Of a stretch of 64,000 nt of DNA, positions 44,957 through 53,316 are shown piece by piece. The translations under genes were made by a program, and so were the position numbers. The DNA is from Lysobacter lycopersici. Lineage in GTDB: Bacteria > Pseudomonadota > Gammaproteobacteria > Xanthomonadales > Xanthomonadaceae. The stretch is taken from the NCBI RefSeq assembly GCF_007556775.1, contig NZ_CP041742.1, positions 434,001 to 498,000 on the forward strand, in the 5' to 3' direction. Under the pieces are notes generated by a model, which was not told the DNA's origin, made no database searches, and saw only the letters and a program-made list of their open reading frames with translations. How positions within the stretch are numbered: position 1 is the stretch's first letter; every line of letters begins with the position of its first letter.

Positions 44957-44978
44957 GGCTTCGGGTTAAGCTCCCCGC

Positions 44979-45743
44979 ATGACCCGACGCATCGCCTTCC
45001 TCGCCAGCGGCACAGACGACTCCAGCAGCGCATTGCAGGCTCTGGAAGCCGCGCATGGCCGTTGCAAGCCTGAAGAAGCGGACATCCTCGTCGCGCTCGG
45101 CGGCGACGGCTTCATGCTGCAGACGCTGCATCGCCACGGCGCGCTCGGCAAGCCGGTGTTCGGGATGAAGCTCGGCACGGTCGGCTTCCTGATGAACCAT
45201 TACCGCGCCGACGACCTGCTCGAACGGCTCGAACGCGCCGAACCCGCGGTGCTGCGTCCGCTGGCGATGGAAGCGCAGACCGAATCCGGCGCGACCGTGC
45301 ATTCGCTGGCCTACAACGAGGTGTCGCTGTTGCGGCAGACGCGGCAGGCGGCGCACCTGCGCATCGACCTCAACGGCCAGCCGCGCCTGGACGAACTGAT
45401 CTGCGATGGCGTCATGGTGGCGACGCCCGCGGGCAGCACGGCCTACAACTTCTCCGCGAGCGGGCCGATCCTGCCGCTGGGCGCGAACGTGGTGGCGCTG
45501 ACGCCGATCGCGCCGTTCCGGCCGCGGCGCTGGCGCGGGGCGGTGCTGAAGGCGGGCACCGAGGTGCGCTTCAAGGTGCTGGATCCGTACAAGCGACCGG
45601 TCAGCGCGACCGCGGATTCGCACGAGGTGCGGGACGTGGTGGAAGTGGCGATCCGCGAAGCAACGGACCGTACTGTGACGCTGCTGTTCGATCCCGAGCA
45701 CAACCTCGAGGAACGGATCTTGAGCGAGCAGTTCGTGGCTTGA
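44979..45743 (+). CDS. nadK: NAD kinase
   Basis: A cytosolic kinase of 254 residues that phosphorylates NAD+ to NADP+. It has the diagnostic [11 protein letters not shown], the conserved [12 protein letters not shown], the NAD-binding [20 protein letters not shown] and the C-terminal beta-sandwich region. The protein is short (E. coli NadK has 292) because the N-terminal Rossmann part is compact, which is usual in this lineage. ATG 44979 matches [16 protein letters not shown]. Confidence 0.95.
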   Translation: MTRRIAFLASGTDDSSSALQALEAAHGRCKPEEADILVALGGDGFMLQTLHRHGALGKPVFGMKLGTVGFLMNHYRADDLLERLERAEPAVLRPLAMEAQTESGATVHSLAYNEVSLLRQTRQAAHLRIDLNGQPRLDELICDGVMVATPAGSTAYNFSASGPILPLGANVVALTPIAPFRPRRWRGAVLKAGTEVRFKVLDPYKRPVSATADSHEVRDVVEVAIREATDRTVTLLFDPEHNLEERILSEQFVA

Positions 45744-45796
45744 GAATTGTCTACGGTTCGTGGCTATCGCAAGTGGGTCATGTGCAGATCAAATTA

Positions 45797-46207
45797 ATGT
45801 TGCCGCGGGGTGCCCGCTGCATTCTCATGCTGATGCTGTGCTCGGCTTGCAGCAGGACTGGCTTCCCCATTTCTGGTCAGGTAATTGACGATAAGGATGG
45901 AAGCGCTATCTCCAGGGCCACTATTTCCGTTAAGGAATTTCTTCCGCCGCGAAATGGTGATTTACCACGGGGTGTGGTGGTCGCGAAAACTATCAGTGAT
46001 TTCCAAGGCAAATTTGAACTAATCGCACCATCAAACGACTCCCTTTTGATAGTAAGAGAGCCCGGTTGTCGGTCTGATTCATATGCGGCGCCGATTAGTG
46101 CTCTTCGAACATCCGACTCGTCAACGGAGCTAGTAATCGTTGCAATTCGACAACGTCATTGCGCTGAAAGACAGATAAGGCCTGCAGAACGTCTGCAGAT
46201 CAAATGA
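45797..46207 (+). CDS. Small lipoprotein with carboxypeptidase-regulatory-like domain
   Basis: A 136-residue exported lipoprotein. The signal ILMLMLCSACS supplies a lipobox ending in Cys16-18. After it, a beta-sandwich resembling the CarboxypepD_reg domain is visible: ISGQVIDDKDGSAISRATIS and AKTISDFQGKFELIAPSND. No enzymatic residues are apparent. The DNA is clearly richer in A+T than its neighbours (for example GATTTACC, CCTTTTGATAGTAAGAG) and codon use differs, suggesting recent acquisition. ATG 45797 is chosen for the signal peptide; a TTG start at the nadK stop is possible but unlikely. Confidence 0.6.
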   Translation: MLPRGARCILMLMLCSACSRTGFPISGQVIDDKDGSAISRATISVKEFLPPRNGDLPRGVVVAKTISDFQGKFELIAPSNDSLLIVREPGCRSDSYAAPISALRTSDSSTELVIVAIRQRHCAERQIRPAERLQIK

Positions 46208-46273
46208 CAAGCTACCGGGATCGCGGATCACCCGCGCGAGGTAATTGGGACCGCTAGACGAATCTTGGCAACA

Positions 46274-46297
46274 TGTAGGGCGGGTCTCGACCCGCTA
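46274..46297. repeat. Short GTAGGGCGGGT palindrome
   Basis: TGTAGG precedes GCGGGT-CTCG-ACCCGC, a perfect 6-bp stem. It lies in the 290-bp gap before the delta-60 repeat gene; the rest of that gap shows no gene or clear promoter. Confidence 0.5.
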
Positions 46298-46497
46298 TAG
46301 GCACATCTGGAAACCGCTCCGATCCCGACCACTCGTCGTCGCGAACGATGTTTGCGACGGACGGTGGGGCGGGCCGCCGCAAACGCCAGCATTTGCAAAC
46401 GCAGCGTCTTCGGTCGGGTGTATCTTCCGCGCCGTGGCCGGTCCTGCCGCGCGCCGACCTCGCGTCGAAAGCCAGCGGCGGGCTTGGGAGAGCTGTC

Positions 46498-47817
46498 ATG
46501 CGACTCCTCGCGTCTGCGGTCACTCTCGCGCTGTTCGCGCTCGCTGGCCTCGCCCACGCCGCGCCCGGCGGCCTCGATCCCTCGTTCGGCGCCGGCGGCC
46601 GGGTCGTCACCGATTTCAACCTCAGCACCGACATCGCCAATGCCGTCGCGCTGCAGGCAGACGGCAAGCTCGTCGTCGTCGGCACGACCTACACCGACAA
46701 CGGCTACTCCGGCGAAGACTTCGCGATCGCGCGCTACAACGCCGACGGTTCGATCGACACCAGCTTCGGTACGAACGGGCGCGTCACCACCGACTTCCCC
46801 GGGCTCGCCGCCGTGGCCTCGTCGGTGCTGGTGCAGCCCGACGGCAAAATCCTCGTCGCCGGCGGGGCATATCCGCTATTCGTCTTCCTCGGCAACTTCG
46901 AACTCGCGCGCTACAACCCCGACGGCTCGCTCGATACCGGCTTCGGCGATGGCGGCATCGTCACCACGGTGTTCCCGCACGGCAGCTACGCCTTCGCGCT
47001 GGCCTTGCAACCCGACGGCAGGATCATCGCCGCCGGCACCGACTACGTGGATTTCTCCAGCGAAGCCAACTCCGACACCGACTTCGCGATCGCACGCTAC
47101 GAGGCGGACGGTTCGCCGGATTCCTCGTTCGGCAGCGGCGGCCAGGTCTCGACCGATTTCGAGCGCCTGAACGACGACGCGTTCGCCGTGTTGATCCGGC
47201 CGGACGGCCGCATCGTCGTCGTCGGTTCCTCGCGCGACCGGCTGACCGACTACGACTTCGCGGCGGCGCGGTACCTCGCGGACGGCCAGCTCGACCCCGC
47301 GTTCGGCACGGGCGGCAAGGTCAGCACCGATTTCGCCCGCGGTTTCGACCGCGCGCGCGCCGCGGCGCTGCAGCCCGACGGCAGCATCGTCGCCGCCGGG
47401 TTCGCGATCCGGACGAGCGGCATCCACGAGAATTTCGCGGCGGTGCGCTATCTCCCCGATGGTGCGCTCGACACCGCGTTCGGCGGCGATGGCAAGGTGC
47501 AGGTCAGCTTCGGCAGTTGCTGCCAGTTCGCCAACGAGGTGCTGCTGCAACGCGACGGAAAACTCGTGCTGGTCGGTTACCCGGACAGCGAATCCTCGGA
47601 TTCCGACTTCACCCTTGCGCGCCTGAACCGCAACGGTTCGCTGGATCCGAACTTCGGCACCGCCGGCAAGGTCCGCACCTCGTTCGGCGACCTCAATGGC
47701 GGCGCGAACGGCGCGGTGCTGCAGCCCGACGGCAGGATCGTGGCGGTCGGCTTCCAGGCGTTCTACCCGACGCCGAAGGGCGTGCAGTTCGCGCTGGCGC
47801 GCTATCTGGCGAGGTAG
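46498..47817 (+). CDS. Secreted delta-60 repeat protein
   Basis: A 439-residue exported protein (signal MRLLASAVTLALFALAGLAH) made almost entirely of about seven repeats of 50-60 residues. Each has the pattern LDPSFG-x-GGRV-x-TDF ... ALQPDGKLVVVGT ... FAIARYNADGSIDTSFG. This is the delta-60 repeat family (beta-propeller-like, frequent in Myxococcota and other Gram-negatives). No catalytic site is seen; surface binding is likely. GGGAGAG lies before the ATG. The composition resembles the core genome, unlike the preceding lipoprotein gene. Confidence 0.88.
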   Translation: MRLLASAVTLALFALAGLAHAAPGGLDPSFGAGGRVVTDFNLSTDIANAVALQADGKLVVVGTTYTDNGYSGEDFAIARYNADGSIDTSFGTNGRVTTDFPGLAAVASSVLVQPDGKILVAGGAYPLFVFLGNFELARYNPDGSLDTGFGDGGIVTTVFPHGSYAFALALQPDGRIIAAGTDYVDFSSEANSDTDFAIARYEADGSPDSSFGSGGQVSTDFERLNDDAFAVLIRPDGRIVVVGSSRDRLTDYDFAAARYLADGQLDPAFGTGGKVSTDFARGFDRARAAALQPDGSIVAAGFAIRTSGIHENFAAVRYLPDGALDTAFGGDGKVQVSFGSCCQFANEVLLQRDGKLVLVGYPDSESSDSDFTLARLNRNGSLDPNFGTAGKVRTSFGDLNGGANGAVLQPDGRIVAVGFQAFYPTPKGVQFALARYLAR

Positions 47818-48144
47818 CGGAACCGGGAGACAAGGACGCTCGGCTGGCATCCCCATTCACTTTCGCGTACAGTGCGCCCCGTTCGCGCACGGCTGATCCC
47901 TGATTCTAGGAAGCGTTTTCCTTAGGTAAGCCTGCCGCCGGTCGAATCGCAAGGATTCGAAGCCTGCGGCCTTTTTATCCCGCACGCCTTTCGTCGCGCA
48001 GACACGGCCCGGAGCATCCGGCGCCGTCAAACCATCGCCCGCAGCGCGGTTCCAAGGAACGCTCCGGGCCACCGCATTCCCGCGCATTGCCGGCTTCGAG
48101 GCCGTGCTGTCGCGCATGCGGACGCAACGAAGGACATTCACAAC
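47818..48144 (+). promoter_or_regulatory. Structured 327-bp region upstream of rhlE
   Basis: No coding sequence is visible. The region holds a candidate promoter (TGGCAT at 47845-47850, 17 bases, TACAGT at 47868-47873), a bulged hairpin (CTAGGAA at 47906-47912 with TTCCTTAG at 47918-47925), a terminator-like hairpin with T5 at 47934-47976, and a long-range 9-bp stem GCCCGGAGC (48007-48015) with GCTCCGGGC (48061-48069). It could be an attenuated leader of the helicase gene or could encode a small RNA of about 100 nt ending at 47976. Confidence 0.5.
47934..47976 (+). terminator. Intrinsic terminator or attenuator ahead of rhlE
   Basis: A two-part stem: GCCGC (47934-47938) with GCGGC (47966-47970), and inside it TCGAATC (47942-47948) with GATTCGA (47954-47960). 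C and five T residues follow. It lies 168 bases before the rhlE ATG and 117 bases after the delta-60 stop. Confidence 0.8.
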
Positions 48145-49479
48145 ATGACGTTCGAAACCCTGGGCCTTTCGCCCGCGCTGCTGCGCACCCTGGCCGATGC
48201 CGGCTACACGCAGCCCACCGACATCCAGGCCCAGGCCATCCCGCTGGTGCTCGACGGCCGCGACGTGCTCGGCGGCGCGCAGACCGGCACCGGCAAGACC
48301 GCCGCGTTCGGCCTGCCGTTGCTGCAGCGCCTGGCCAAGGCCACGCCGCCCAACGGCCCGCGCAAGGCGCGCGCGCTGGTGCTGGTACCCACCCGCGAGC
48401 TGGCGGTGCAGGTCGCCGACAGCCTCAAGACCTACGGCCGTGGCCTGCGCCTCGGCACGACCACGCTGTTCGGCGGCGCCGGCATGCAGCCGCAGATAGA
48501 CAGCCTGCGTCGCGGCACCGACATCGTTGTCGCCTGCCCGGGACGCCTGCTCGATCACCTCGAACGCGGCACGGTCAAGCTCGACGCGATCGAAGTTCTC
48601 GTCCTCGACGAAGCCGACCGCATGCTCGACATGGGCTTCCTGCCGGCGATCAAGCGCATCGTGAACCGCGTTCCGAACGACCGGCAGACGCTGCTGTTCT
48701 CGGCCACGTTCGAGGAACGCATCAAGGGCCTCGCGCTGGATTTCATGCGCGACCCGCAACAGGTGCAGGTCGCGGCGAACAACACCATCGCCGAGACCAT
48801 CGTGCACCGGGTGCATCCGGTCGATGGCGCGCGCAAGCGCGACCTGCTGATCGAGATCCTGAGCCAGCGCCATACCGACCAGGTGCTGGTGTTCGGCAAG
48901 ACCAAGCACGGCGCCAACCGCCTCGCCGAACAGCTGGAAAAAGCCGGGCTCAAGGCCGCGGCGATCCACGGCAACAAGAGCCAGGCGCAGCGGCAGAAGG
49001 CGCTGGATGCGTTCAAGGCCGGCAAGGTGCGCGTGCTGGTCGCGACCGACGTCGCCGCGCGCGGGCTCGACATCCCGCAGCTGCCACTGGTGATCAACCA
49101 CGACCTGCCGATGGTCGCCGAGGATTACGTGCATCGCATTGGCCGCACCGGCCGCGCCGGCGCGAGCGGCGAAGCGCTGTCGCTGGTGTCGCCGGAGGAG
49201 GGCGGCCTGCTGCGCCAGATCCAGCGCATGCTCAAGGCCGAGATCGTGATGGAAACGGTCGCCGGCTATGCGCCGAGCAAGCCGATCCGGCTCGATGCGC
49301 CGATCCCGAAGAACGGTGGCGGGCAGCGGCCGGCCGGTGGCCAGCGTCCGCCACGCAAGCCGGCGCACCGCGCGCACGGCAAGCCGCAATCGCGCGCTCC
49401 GCAGGCGCATGCGGGCACGCCGCAGCGCAAGGAAGGGCAGGGCCAGCGTCGTCGCGGCGGGCGCAACGGTCGGGCCTGA
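48145..49479 (+). CDS. rhlE: DEAD-box RNA helicase RhlE
   Basis: An ATP-dependent RNA helicase of 444 residues. Motifs in order: Q motif with FETLGLSPALLRTLADAGYT, motif I AQTGTGKTAAFGLPLLQ, Ia VPTRELAVQV, II VLDEADRMLDMGF, III SAT, V TDVAARGLDIPQL, VI HRIGRTGRAG. A basic tail after about residue 385 (GGQRPPRKPAHRAHGKPQ...RRGGRNG) is typical of RhlE. Roles are in RNA remodelling, ribosome assembly and cold adaptation. The long structured leader suggests post-transcriptional control. A REP element follows the stop. Confidence 0.95.
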   Translation: MTFETLGLSPALLRTLADAGYTQPTDIQAQAIPLVLDGRDVLGGAQTGTGKTAAFGLPLLQRLAKATPPNGPRKARALVLVPTRELAVQVADSLKTYGRGLRLGTTTLFGGAGMQPQIDSLRRGTDIVVACPGRLLDHLERGTVKLDAIEVLVLDEADRMLDMGFLPAIKRIVNRVPNDRQTLLFSATFEERIKGLALDFMRDPQQVQVAANNTIAETIVHRVHPVDGARKRDLLIEILSQRHTDQVLVFGKTKHGANRLAEQLEKAGLKAAAIHGNKSQAQRQKALDAFKAGKVRVLVATDVAARGLDIPQLPLVINHDLPMVAEDYVHRIGRTGRAGASGEALSLVSPEEGGLLRQIQRMLKAEIVMETVAGYAPSKPIRLDAPIPKNGGGQRPAGGQRPPRKPAHRAHGKPQSRAPQAHAGTPQRKEGQGQRRRGGRNGRA

Positions 49480-49490
49480 TCGCGCTTCCA

Positions 49491-49567
49491 GTGGGAGCGG
49501 CTTTAGCCGCGACAGCAGTCGGGCCCGTCGCTTTTAACAGACGAATGGCTGTTCAACGCCCTCCCAC
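49491..49567. repeat. REP-type element, GTGGGAG family
   Basis: Ends GTGGGAG and CTCCCAC, head GCGGCTTTAGCCGC, core TCGCTTTTAACAG followed by a CGAATGGCTGTT hairpin half. It is the same kind of element as 62786-62859, which shares the core CGCTTTTAACAG and GGCTGTTCAAC. It lies between rhlE and the nucleotidase gene. Confidence 0.9.
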
Positions 49568-49608
49568 AAGTCGCAATCGCTGCGACCCCGACGCGGCACA
49601 ATGCCGGC

Positions 49609-50514
49609 ATGGAATCGGTTCCCGCCCAGCCGCTGGTCGTCGCGATCACCTCGCGTGCGCTGTTCTCGATGGAGGACAGCCACGGCCTGTTCGAACGCGA
49701 GGGCGTAGAGGCGTTCCGCGCGCACCAGCACGCGCGTGAGGACCAGCCGCTGTCGCCGGGTGTCGCGTTCCCGCTGGTGCGCAAGCTGCTGGCGCTGAAC
49801 GCGAACGCGCCACCGGGCGCGCCGCATGTGGAAGTCATCCTGCTGTCGCGCAATTCCGCCGACACCGGCCTGCGCGTGTTCAATTCCATCCAGCACCACG
49901 GCCTGGACATCGTGCGCGCCACGTTCACCTCCGGCGCGCCGGTGTGGCCCTACATCAAGCCATTCGGCGCGCAACTGTTCCTGTCGGCGAATCCCGAATC
50001 CGTCCGGCGCGCGCTGGACGCCGGCGTGGCCGCCGCGACGATCCTCCCCGCGCAAGCGAGCGAATCGCCGCGCGAACAGCTGCGCATCGCCTTCGACGGC
50101 GACGCGGTGATCTTCGGCGACGAGGGCGAACGCGTGTCGCGCGCGCAGGGCATCGAGGCCTTCGGCGCGCACGAACGCGACAAGGCGCACGAACCGCTGT
50201 CCGGCGGGCCGTTCCGCGGCTTCCTCGACGCATTGCACCGGTTGCAGGAGGCGTTCCCGACGGGCGATGCCTCGCCGATCCGCACCGCGCTGGTCACCGC
50301 GCGTTCGGCGCCGGCGCACGAACGCGTGATCCGCACCCTGCGCGAATGGGGCGTGCGCCTGGACGAGGCGCTGTTCCTCGGCGGCCGCGACAAGGGCGCG
50401 TTCCTCGAAGCCTTCGGCGCCGACATCTTCTTCGACGATTCGCAGCACAACATCGAATCCGCGCGCCGGCACGTCGCCGCCGGGCACGTGCCGCACGGCA
50501 TCGCCAACGACTGA
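49609..50514 (+). CDS. Cytosolic 5'-nucleotidase (NT5C1-like)
   Basis: A 301-residue protein resembling eukaryotic cytosolic 5'-nucleotidase 1 and its bacterial relatives, which dephosphorylate nucleoside monophosphates. Motifs: AITSRALFSMEDSHGLFE, HVEVILLSRNSADTGLRVFN, IAFDGDAVIFGDEGERVSRA (HAD-type acidic motif), ALVTARSAPAHERVIRTLRE and the C-terminal IFFDDSQHNIESARRH. The ATG at 49609 opens with MESVPAQPLVVAITSRA. It is a single gene in front of the convergent DUF2939 gene. Confidence 0.88.
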   Translation: MESVPAQPLVVAITSRALFSMEDSHGLFEREGVEAFRAHQHAREDQPLSPGVAFPLVRKLLALNANAPPGAPHVEVILLSRNSADTGLRVFNSIQHHGLDIVRATFTSGAPVWPYIKPFGAQLFLSANPESVRRALDAGVAAATILPAQASESPREQLRIAFDGDAVIFGDEGERVSRAQGIEAFGAHERDKAHEPLSGGPFRGFLDALHRLQEAFPTGDASPIRTALVTARSAPAHERVIRTLREWGVRLDEALFLGGRDKGAFLEAFGADIFFDDSQHNIESARRHVAAGHVPHGIAND

Positions 50515-50523
50515 ACCGCGCGA

Positions 50524-51054
50524 TCAGTTCGCCGGCAGGCGCAGGTCGGACAGTTTCCAGGACAGCCACTTGCGTTCGAACACGAACACCACCGGGCGAC
50601 CTTCTGCGCTGTCGACGGTGGCGGTGAAGCGCGAGGGCGATTCGAATTTCGTTTTCGCGTGCAGCAGCGGGTCGGCGGCATCGTCCTTCTCGCCGACCGG
50701 CGCCTTGCCGGTCACGCGGTGGGACAGCGCGCGGCCTTCGAGCAGCAGGGCGATCCCCAGCGGCGACACCATCGCGTCGACGGCCTTGTCGCTGATCTCG
50801 CCGATCAGGACGCGGCCGCGGTCGTCGCCGACGACGCGTCCGAACGGCGACGTCGCGCTGGCGAGCAGGCGTTTCGCGACCTTGGCGCGCACGTTCGCGC
50901 GCAGGGTCGGGAAATCGACGTAGCGTTCGAGCTTGTTCGGGTCGCGCGCCTCGATCGCGGAATGGATCCCGCGGATCGCGAGATACGGACCCGCCACGCC
51001 GTAACCCAGCAACAGCACCAGCACGACCGCCAGTGCAACCAGCCACTTCTTCAT
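50524..51054 (-). CDS. DUF2939 membrane-anchored protein
   Basis: A 176-residue protein with one N-terminal hydrophobic helix (WLVALAVVLVLLLGYGVAGP) and a periplasmic domain. YLAIRGIHSAIEARDPNKLE followed by VDFPTLRANVRAKV is the DUF2939 signature. Function unknown. It starts 1 base after the stop of the DUF2461 gene, so it is the third gene of the sbcB-DUF2461-DUF2939 unit. Confidence 0.88.
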   Translation of the reverse strand: MKKWLVALAVVLVLLLGYGVAGPYLAIRGIHSAIEARDPNKLERYVDFPTLRANVRAKVAKRLLASATSPFGRVVGDDRGRVLIGEISDKAVDAMVSPLGIALLLEGRALSHRVTGKAPVGEKDDAADPLLHAKTKFESPSRFTATVDSAEGRPVVFVFERKWLSWKLSDLRLPAN

Positions 51055-51055
51055 G

Positions 51056-51742
51056 TCAGAACTCCAGGTCCAGCGCTGCGCAAAGATAATCCACCAGCGG
51101 CGCCAGCGCCTGCAGGTCCTTTTCCAGCGTCGTGAGCAGGCGCGGCCCGACCATGGCCGCGTCGTCGATGGCGCGCACGGCGACGAAGTTCTTGTGGCGC
51201 AGGTCGTCGATGAAGCGGAAATCGGCGGGGAAGCCGGGCGGATTGCGCACCAGCATTTCGTCGCTTTCGAGATCGAAACGCTTGCGGAACGCGGGCGCGT
51301 GCGCCGCGGCCTGCCAGCCACCGGGGTTGTCGACGATGAACTGGCGGATCCTGCGCAGCGCCGGCGTGGAGGGATGCCAGATGCCGCCGGCGACGAAGCA
51401 TTCGCCCGGCTGCAGGTGCAGGTAGAACGACGGCGCCTCGACCTGGCGCGAACGCGCGTGGAACAGGCGCGCGCCCTGCCAGTTCTTGTACGGGGTCTTG
51501 TCGCCGGAAAAGCGCGTATCGCGATGGATGCGGAACAGCGAGCCGCCAACGCCCTTGGGTTCGGAACGATAGTGTTCGCTGATCGCCGCCAGCGCTGGCT
51601 GCAGGTCGCCGAGCAGGCGCTGGAACGGTTCGCGCACCGCGGCGTCGTATTCGGCCTTGCGCGCGAGGAACCACGCGCGCTCGTTGTGGCGGGCGAGGCC
51701 GCGCAGGAACTTGAAACTGGCGTCGCTGAAATACGTGGTCAT
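51056..51742 (-). CDS. DUF2461 (TIGR02453) protein
   Basis: A 228-residue cytosolic protein with the family markers FKFLRGLARHNERAWFLARK near the start and SLFRIHRDTRFSGDKTPYKN, then FYLHLQPGECFVAGGIWHPS. No known activity. Its ATG overlaps the sbcB stop by four bases (ATGA), implying coupled translation; a link to DNA repair is only suggested by this neighbour. Confidence 0.9.
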   Translation of the reverse strand: MTTYFSDASFKFLRGLARHNERAWFLARKAEYDAAVREPFQRLLGDLQPALAAISEHYRSEPKGVGGSLFRIHRDTRFSGDKTPYKNWQGARLFHARSRQVEAPSFYLHLQPGECFVAGGIWHPSTPALRRIRQFIVDNPGGWQAAAHAPAFRKRFDLESDEMLVRNPPGFPADFRFIDDLRHKNFVAVRAIDDAAMVGPRLLTTLEKDLQALAPLVDYLCAALDLEF

Positions 51743-53184
51743 CGCAAGGAACCCTCGATCTCGCGGCCCCAGGCTTCGAGCCGGCCGAGCAACGCCAGTT
51801 TCGCATCGTCGCCGGCGTGTTCGCCGCGCAGGGTTTCGATTTCGGAGAAAAAGGCGGGCAGGGTGGATTCCGACAGTCCCGAGTCCGTGAGCAGGCGTTC
51901 GCGGCGGTAGCCGTCCCAGCGCTCGCGTTCGGCCGCGGAAAGCATCGCCGGCCAGTTGCGCGCGCGGTAGCGGAACAGCAGTTCCGGCAGGCGCGGGTCG
52001 CGGAACGCGAATTGCGCCAGCCCGAGCGCTTCCGGCGGCATGCTGCGCACCTGCGGGAACAGGCGCCGGTCGGCGTCGTCGATGAAGCCGTCGTACAGCG
52101 CGCCATCGGCGTCGGCCGGCCCGCGTTCGGCTTCGACGGTGTAGACATTACGCAGTTTTTCCGCCAGCGCCGGACCGGCGGCGCGCAGGCGCGCGGCACG
52201 GGTTTCGGCTTCAGCCGGATCGATGCCGAGGCGTTCGAAATCCGCTGGACGCAAATGATCCCAGGCAACCAGCGCGGGGCATTTGTTGAAATGCACTTCC
52301 TTCAGCGCGATGCGTTCCTCGCCTTCGCCGAGCTGGTCGCGGCGCAGGTACATGCGTGCAGCAATCGTTTCGGCATCGAGTTCGAGCAGGGCGCCCGGAT
52401 CGGATGCCAGGTCGAACACGATCATGCGCCCGTCGATGCGCGGATGCCGCGCCAGCGGAACCACCGGCGCGGCACTCATGCGGCTGGCCGGATAGCGCTG
52501 CGACACGTGCAGCAGCGGCGCCATCGCTACCGGATCCAGCAGCGAAGCGGCGAAGCGCTTGTCGCGCAGTTTCAGCGCGTAGTCCCAGAGCCGCGGTTGC
52601 GCCTTGCGGAACAACCGGGCGAGGCCGATCGTCGCGCGCACGTCGCTCAAGGCCTCGTGCGCGTCGCCGACGCGCAGGCCGTTGTCCTCGGCCAGGTGTT
52701 CGAGCTTGAAGCTGGTGCCGCCGCCGTCCTCGCGCGCCCGCCACGCGATGCCTTCCGGCCGCAGCGCGTGCATCAGCCGCAGCGCGTCGAGCAGGTCCCA
52801 GCGCGAATTGCCGCCGCGCCATTCGCGTTCGTAGGGATCGTAAAAGTCGCGATACAGGCCATGACGCACGAACTCGTCGTCGAAGCGCAGCGAGTTGTAG
52901 CCGGCGCTGCAGGTTCCGGGCCGCGCCATCTCGTCGTTGATGCGCGCGAACGCCGCGGCCTCGTTCATCCCGTCGCGCAGCGCGTCCTGCGGCGCGATGC
53001 CGGTGATCAGGGTCGCGACCGGCGCGGGCAGCAGGTCGTCGGCCGGTTTGACGAAGAACGAAATCGGCTCCTCGACCTCGTCCAGCGCCTCGTTGGTGCG
53101 GATCGCCGCGAACTGCGCGATGCGGCTGCGACGCGGGTCGGTGCCGAAGGTTTCGAGGTCGTAGAAGAGGAAGGAAGCGGTCAT
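51739..53184 (-). CDS. sbcB: Exodeoxyribonuclease I
   Basis: A DEDDh 3'-5' exonuclease on single-stranded DNA that acts in mismatch repair and recombination, 481 residues. Exo motifs are FLFYDLETFGTDPRRSRIAQ (Asp and Glu), AGYNSLRFDDEFVRHGLYRD (Asp), and DAHEALSDVRATIGLARLFR (His and Asp). The SH3-like and helical C-terminal domains follow. A REP head begins 8 bases upstream of the ATG, leaving no visible Shine-Dalgarno sequence. Confidence 0.95.
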   Translation of the reverse strand: MTASFLFYDLETFGTDPRRSRIAQFAAIRTNEALDEVEEPISFFVKPADDLLPAPVATLITGIAPQDALRDGMNEAAAFARINDEMARPGTCSAGYNSLRFDDEFVRHGLYRDFYDPYEREWRGGNSRWDLLDALRLMHALRPEGIAWRAREDGGGTSFKLEHLAEDNGLRVGDAHEALSDVRATIGLARLFRKAQPRLWDYALKLRDKRFAASLLDPVAMAPLLHVSQRYPASRMSAAPVVPLARHPRIDGRMIVFDLASDPGALLELDAETIAARMYLRRDQLGEGEERIALKEVHFNKCPALVAWDHLRPADFERLGIDPAEAETRAARLRAAGPALAEKLRNVYTVEAERGPADADGALYDGFIDDADRRLFPQVRSMPPEALGLAQFAFRDPRLPELLFRYRARNWPAMLSAAERERWDGYRRERLLTDSGLSESTLPAFFSEIETLRGEHAGDDAKLALLGRLEAWGREIEGSLR

Positions 53185-53191
53185 GTCGCCA

Positions 53192-53316
53192 TTGTAGGAG
53201 CGGCTTTAGCCGCGACCATAGGAAATCGCCGCATTGGCTTCGATTGCAGGAGCGCCCGTCCGGGCGCGACAGGCATGGTCACATGAAGATCGCGCCGAAA
53301 TGGGCGCTCCTACAGG
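53192..53316. repeat. Cluster of three REP heads between sbcB and kmo
   Basis: Two direct heads, 53192-53217 (TTGTAGGAGCGGCTTTAGCC...) and 53244-53270 (TTGCAGGAGCGCCCGTCCGG...), and one inverted head at 53291-53316 (ending GGGCGCTCCTACAGG). The inverted head supplies the TAG stop codon of kmo at 53310-53312. Confidence 0.88.

Noticed and set aside
40163-45073. 1636-residue frame overlapping the glutamate dehydrogenase and nadK genes
   Set aside because: Arg/Pro/Gly-rich shadow frame with no recognisable domain; it covers a gene of certain identity in another frame.
46228-46557. Minus-strand 109-residue frame before the delta-60 gene
   Set aside because: Overlaps the delta-60 start and ribosome site, is Arg-rich, and has no ribosome site of its own.
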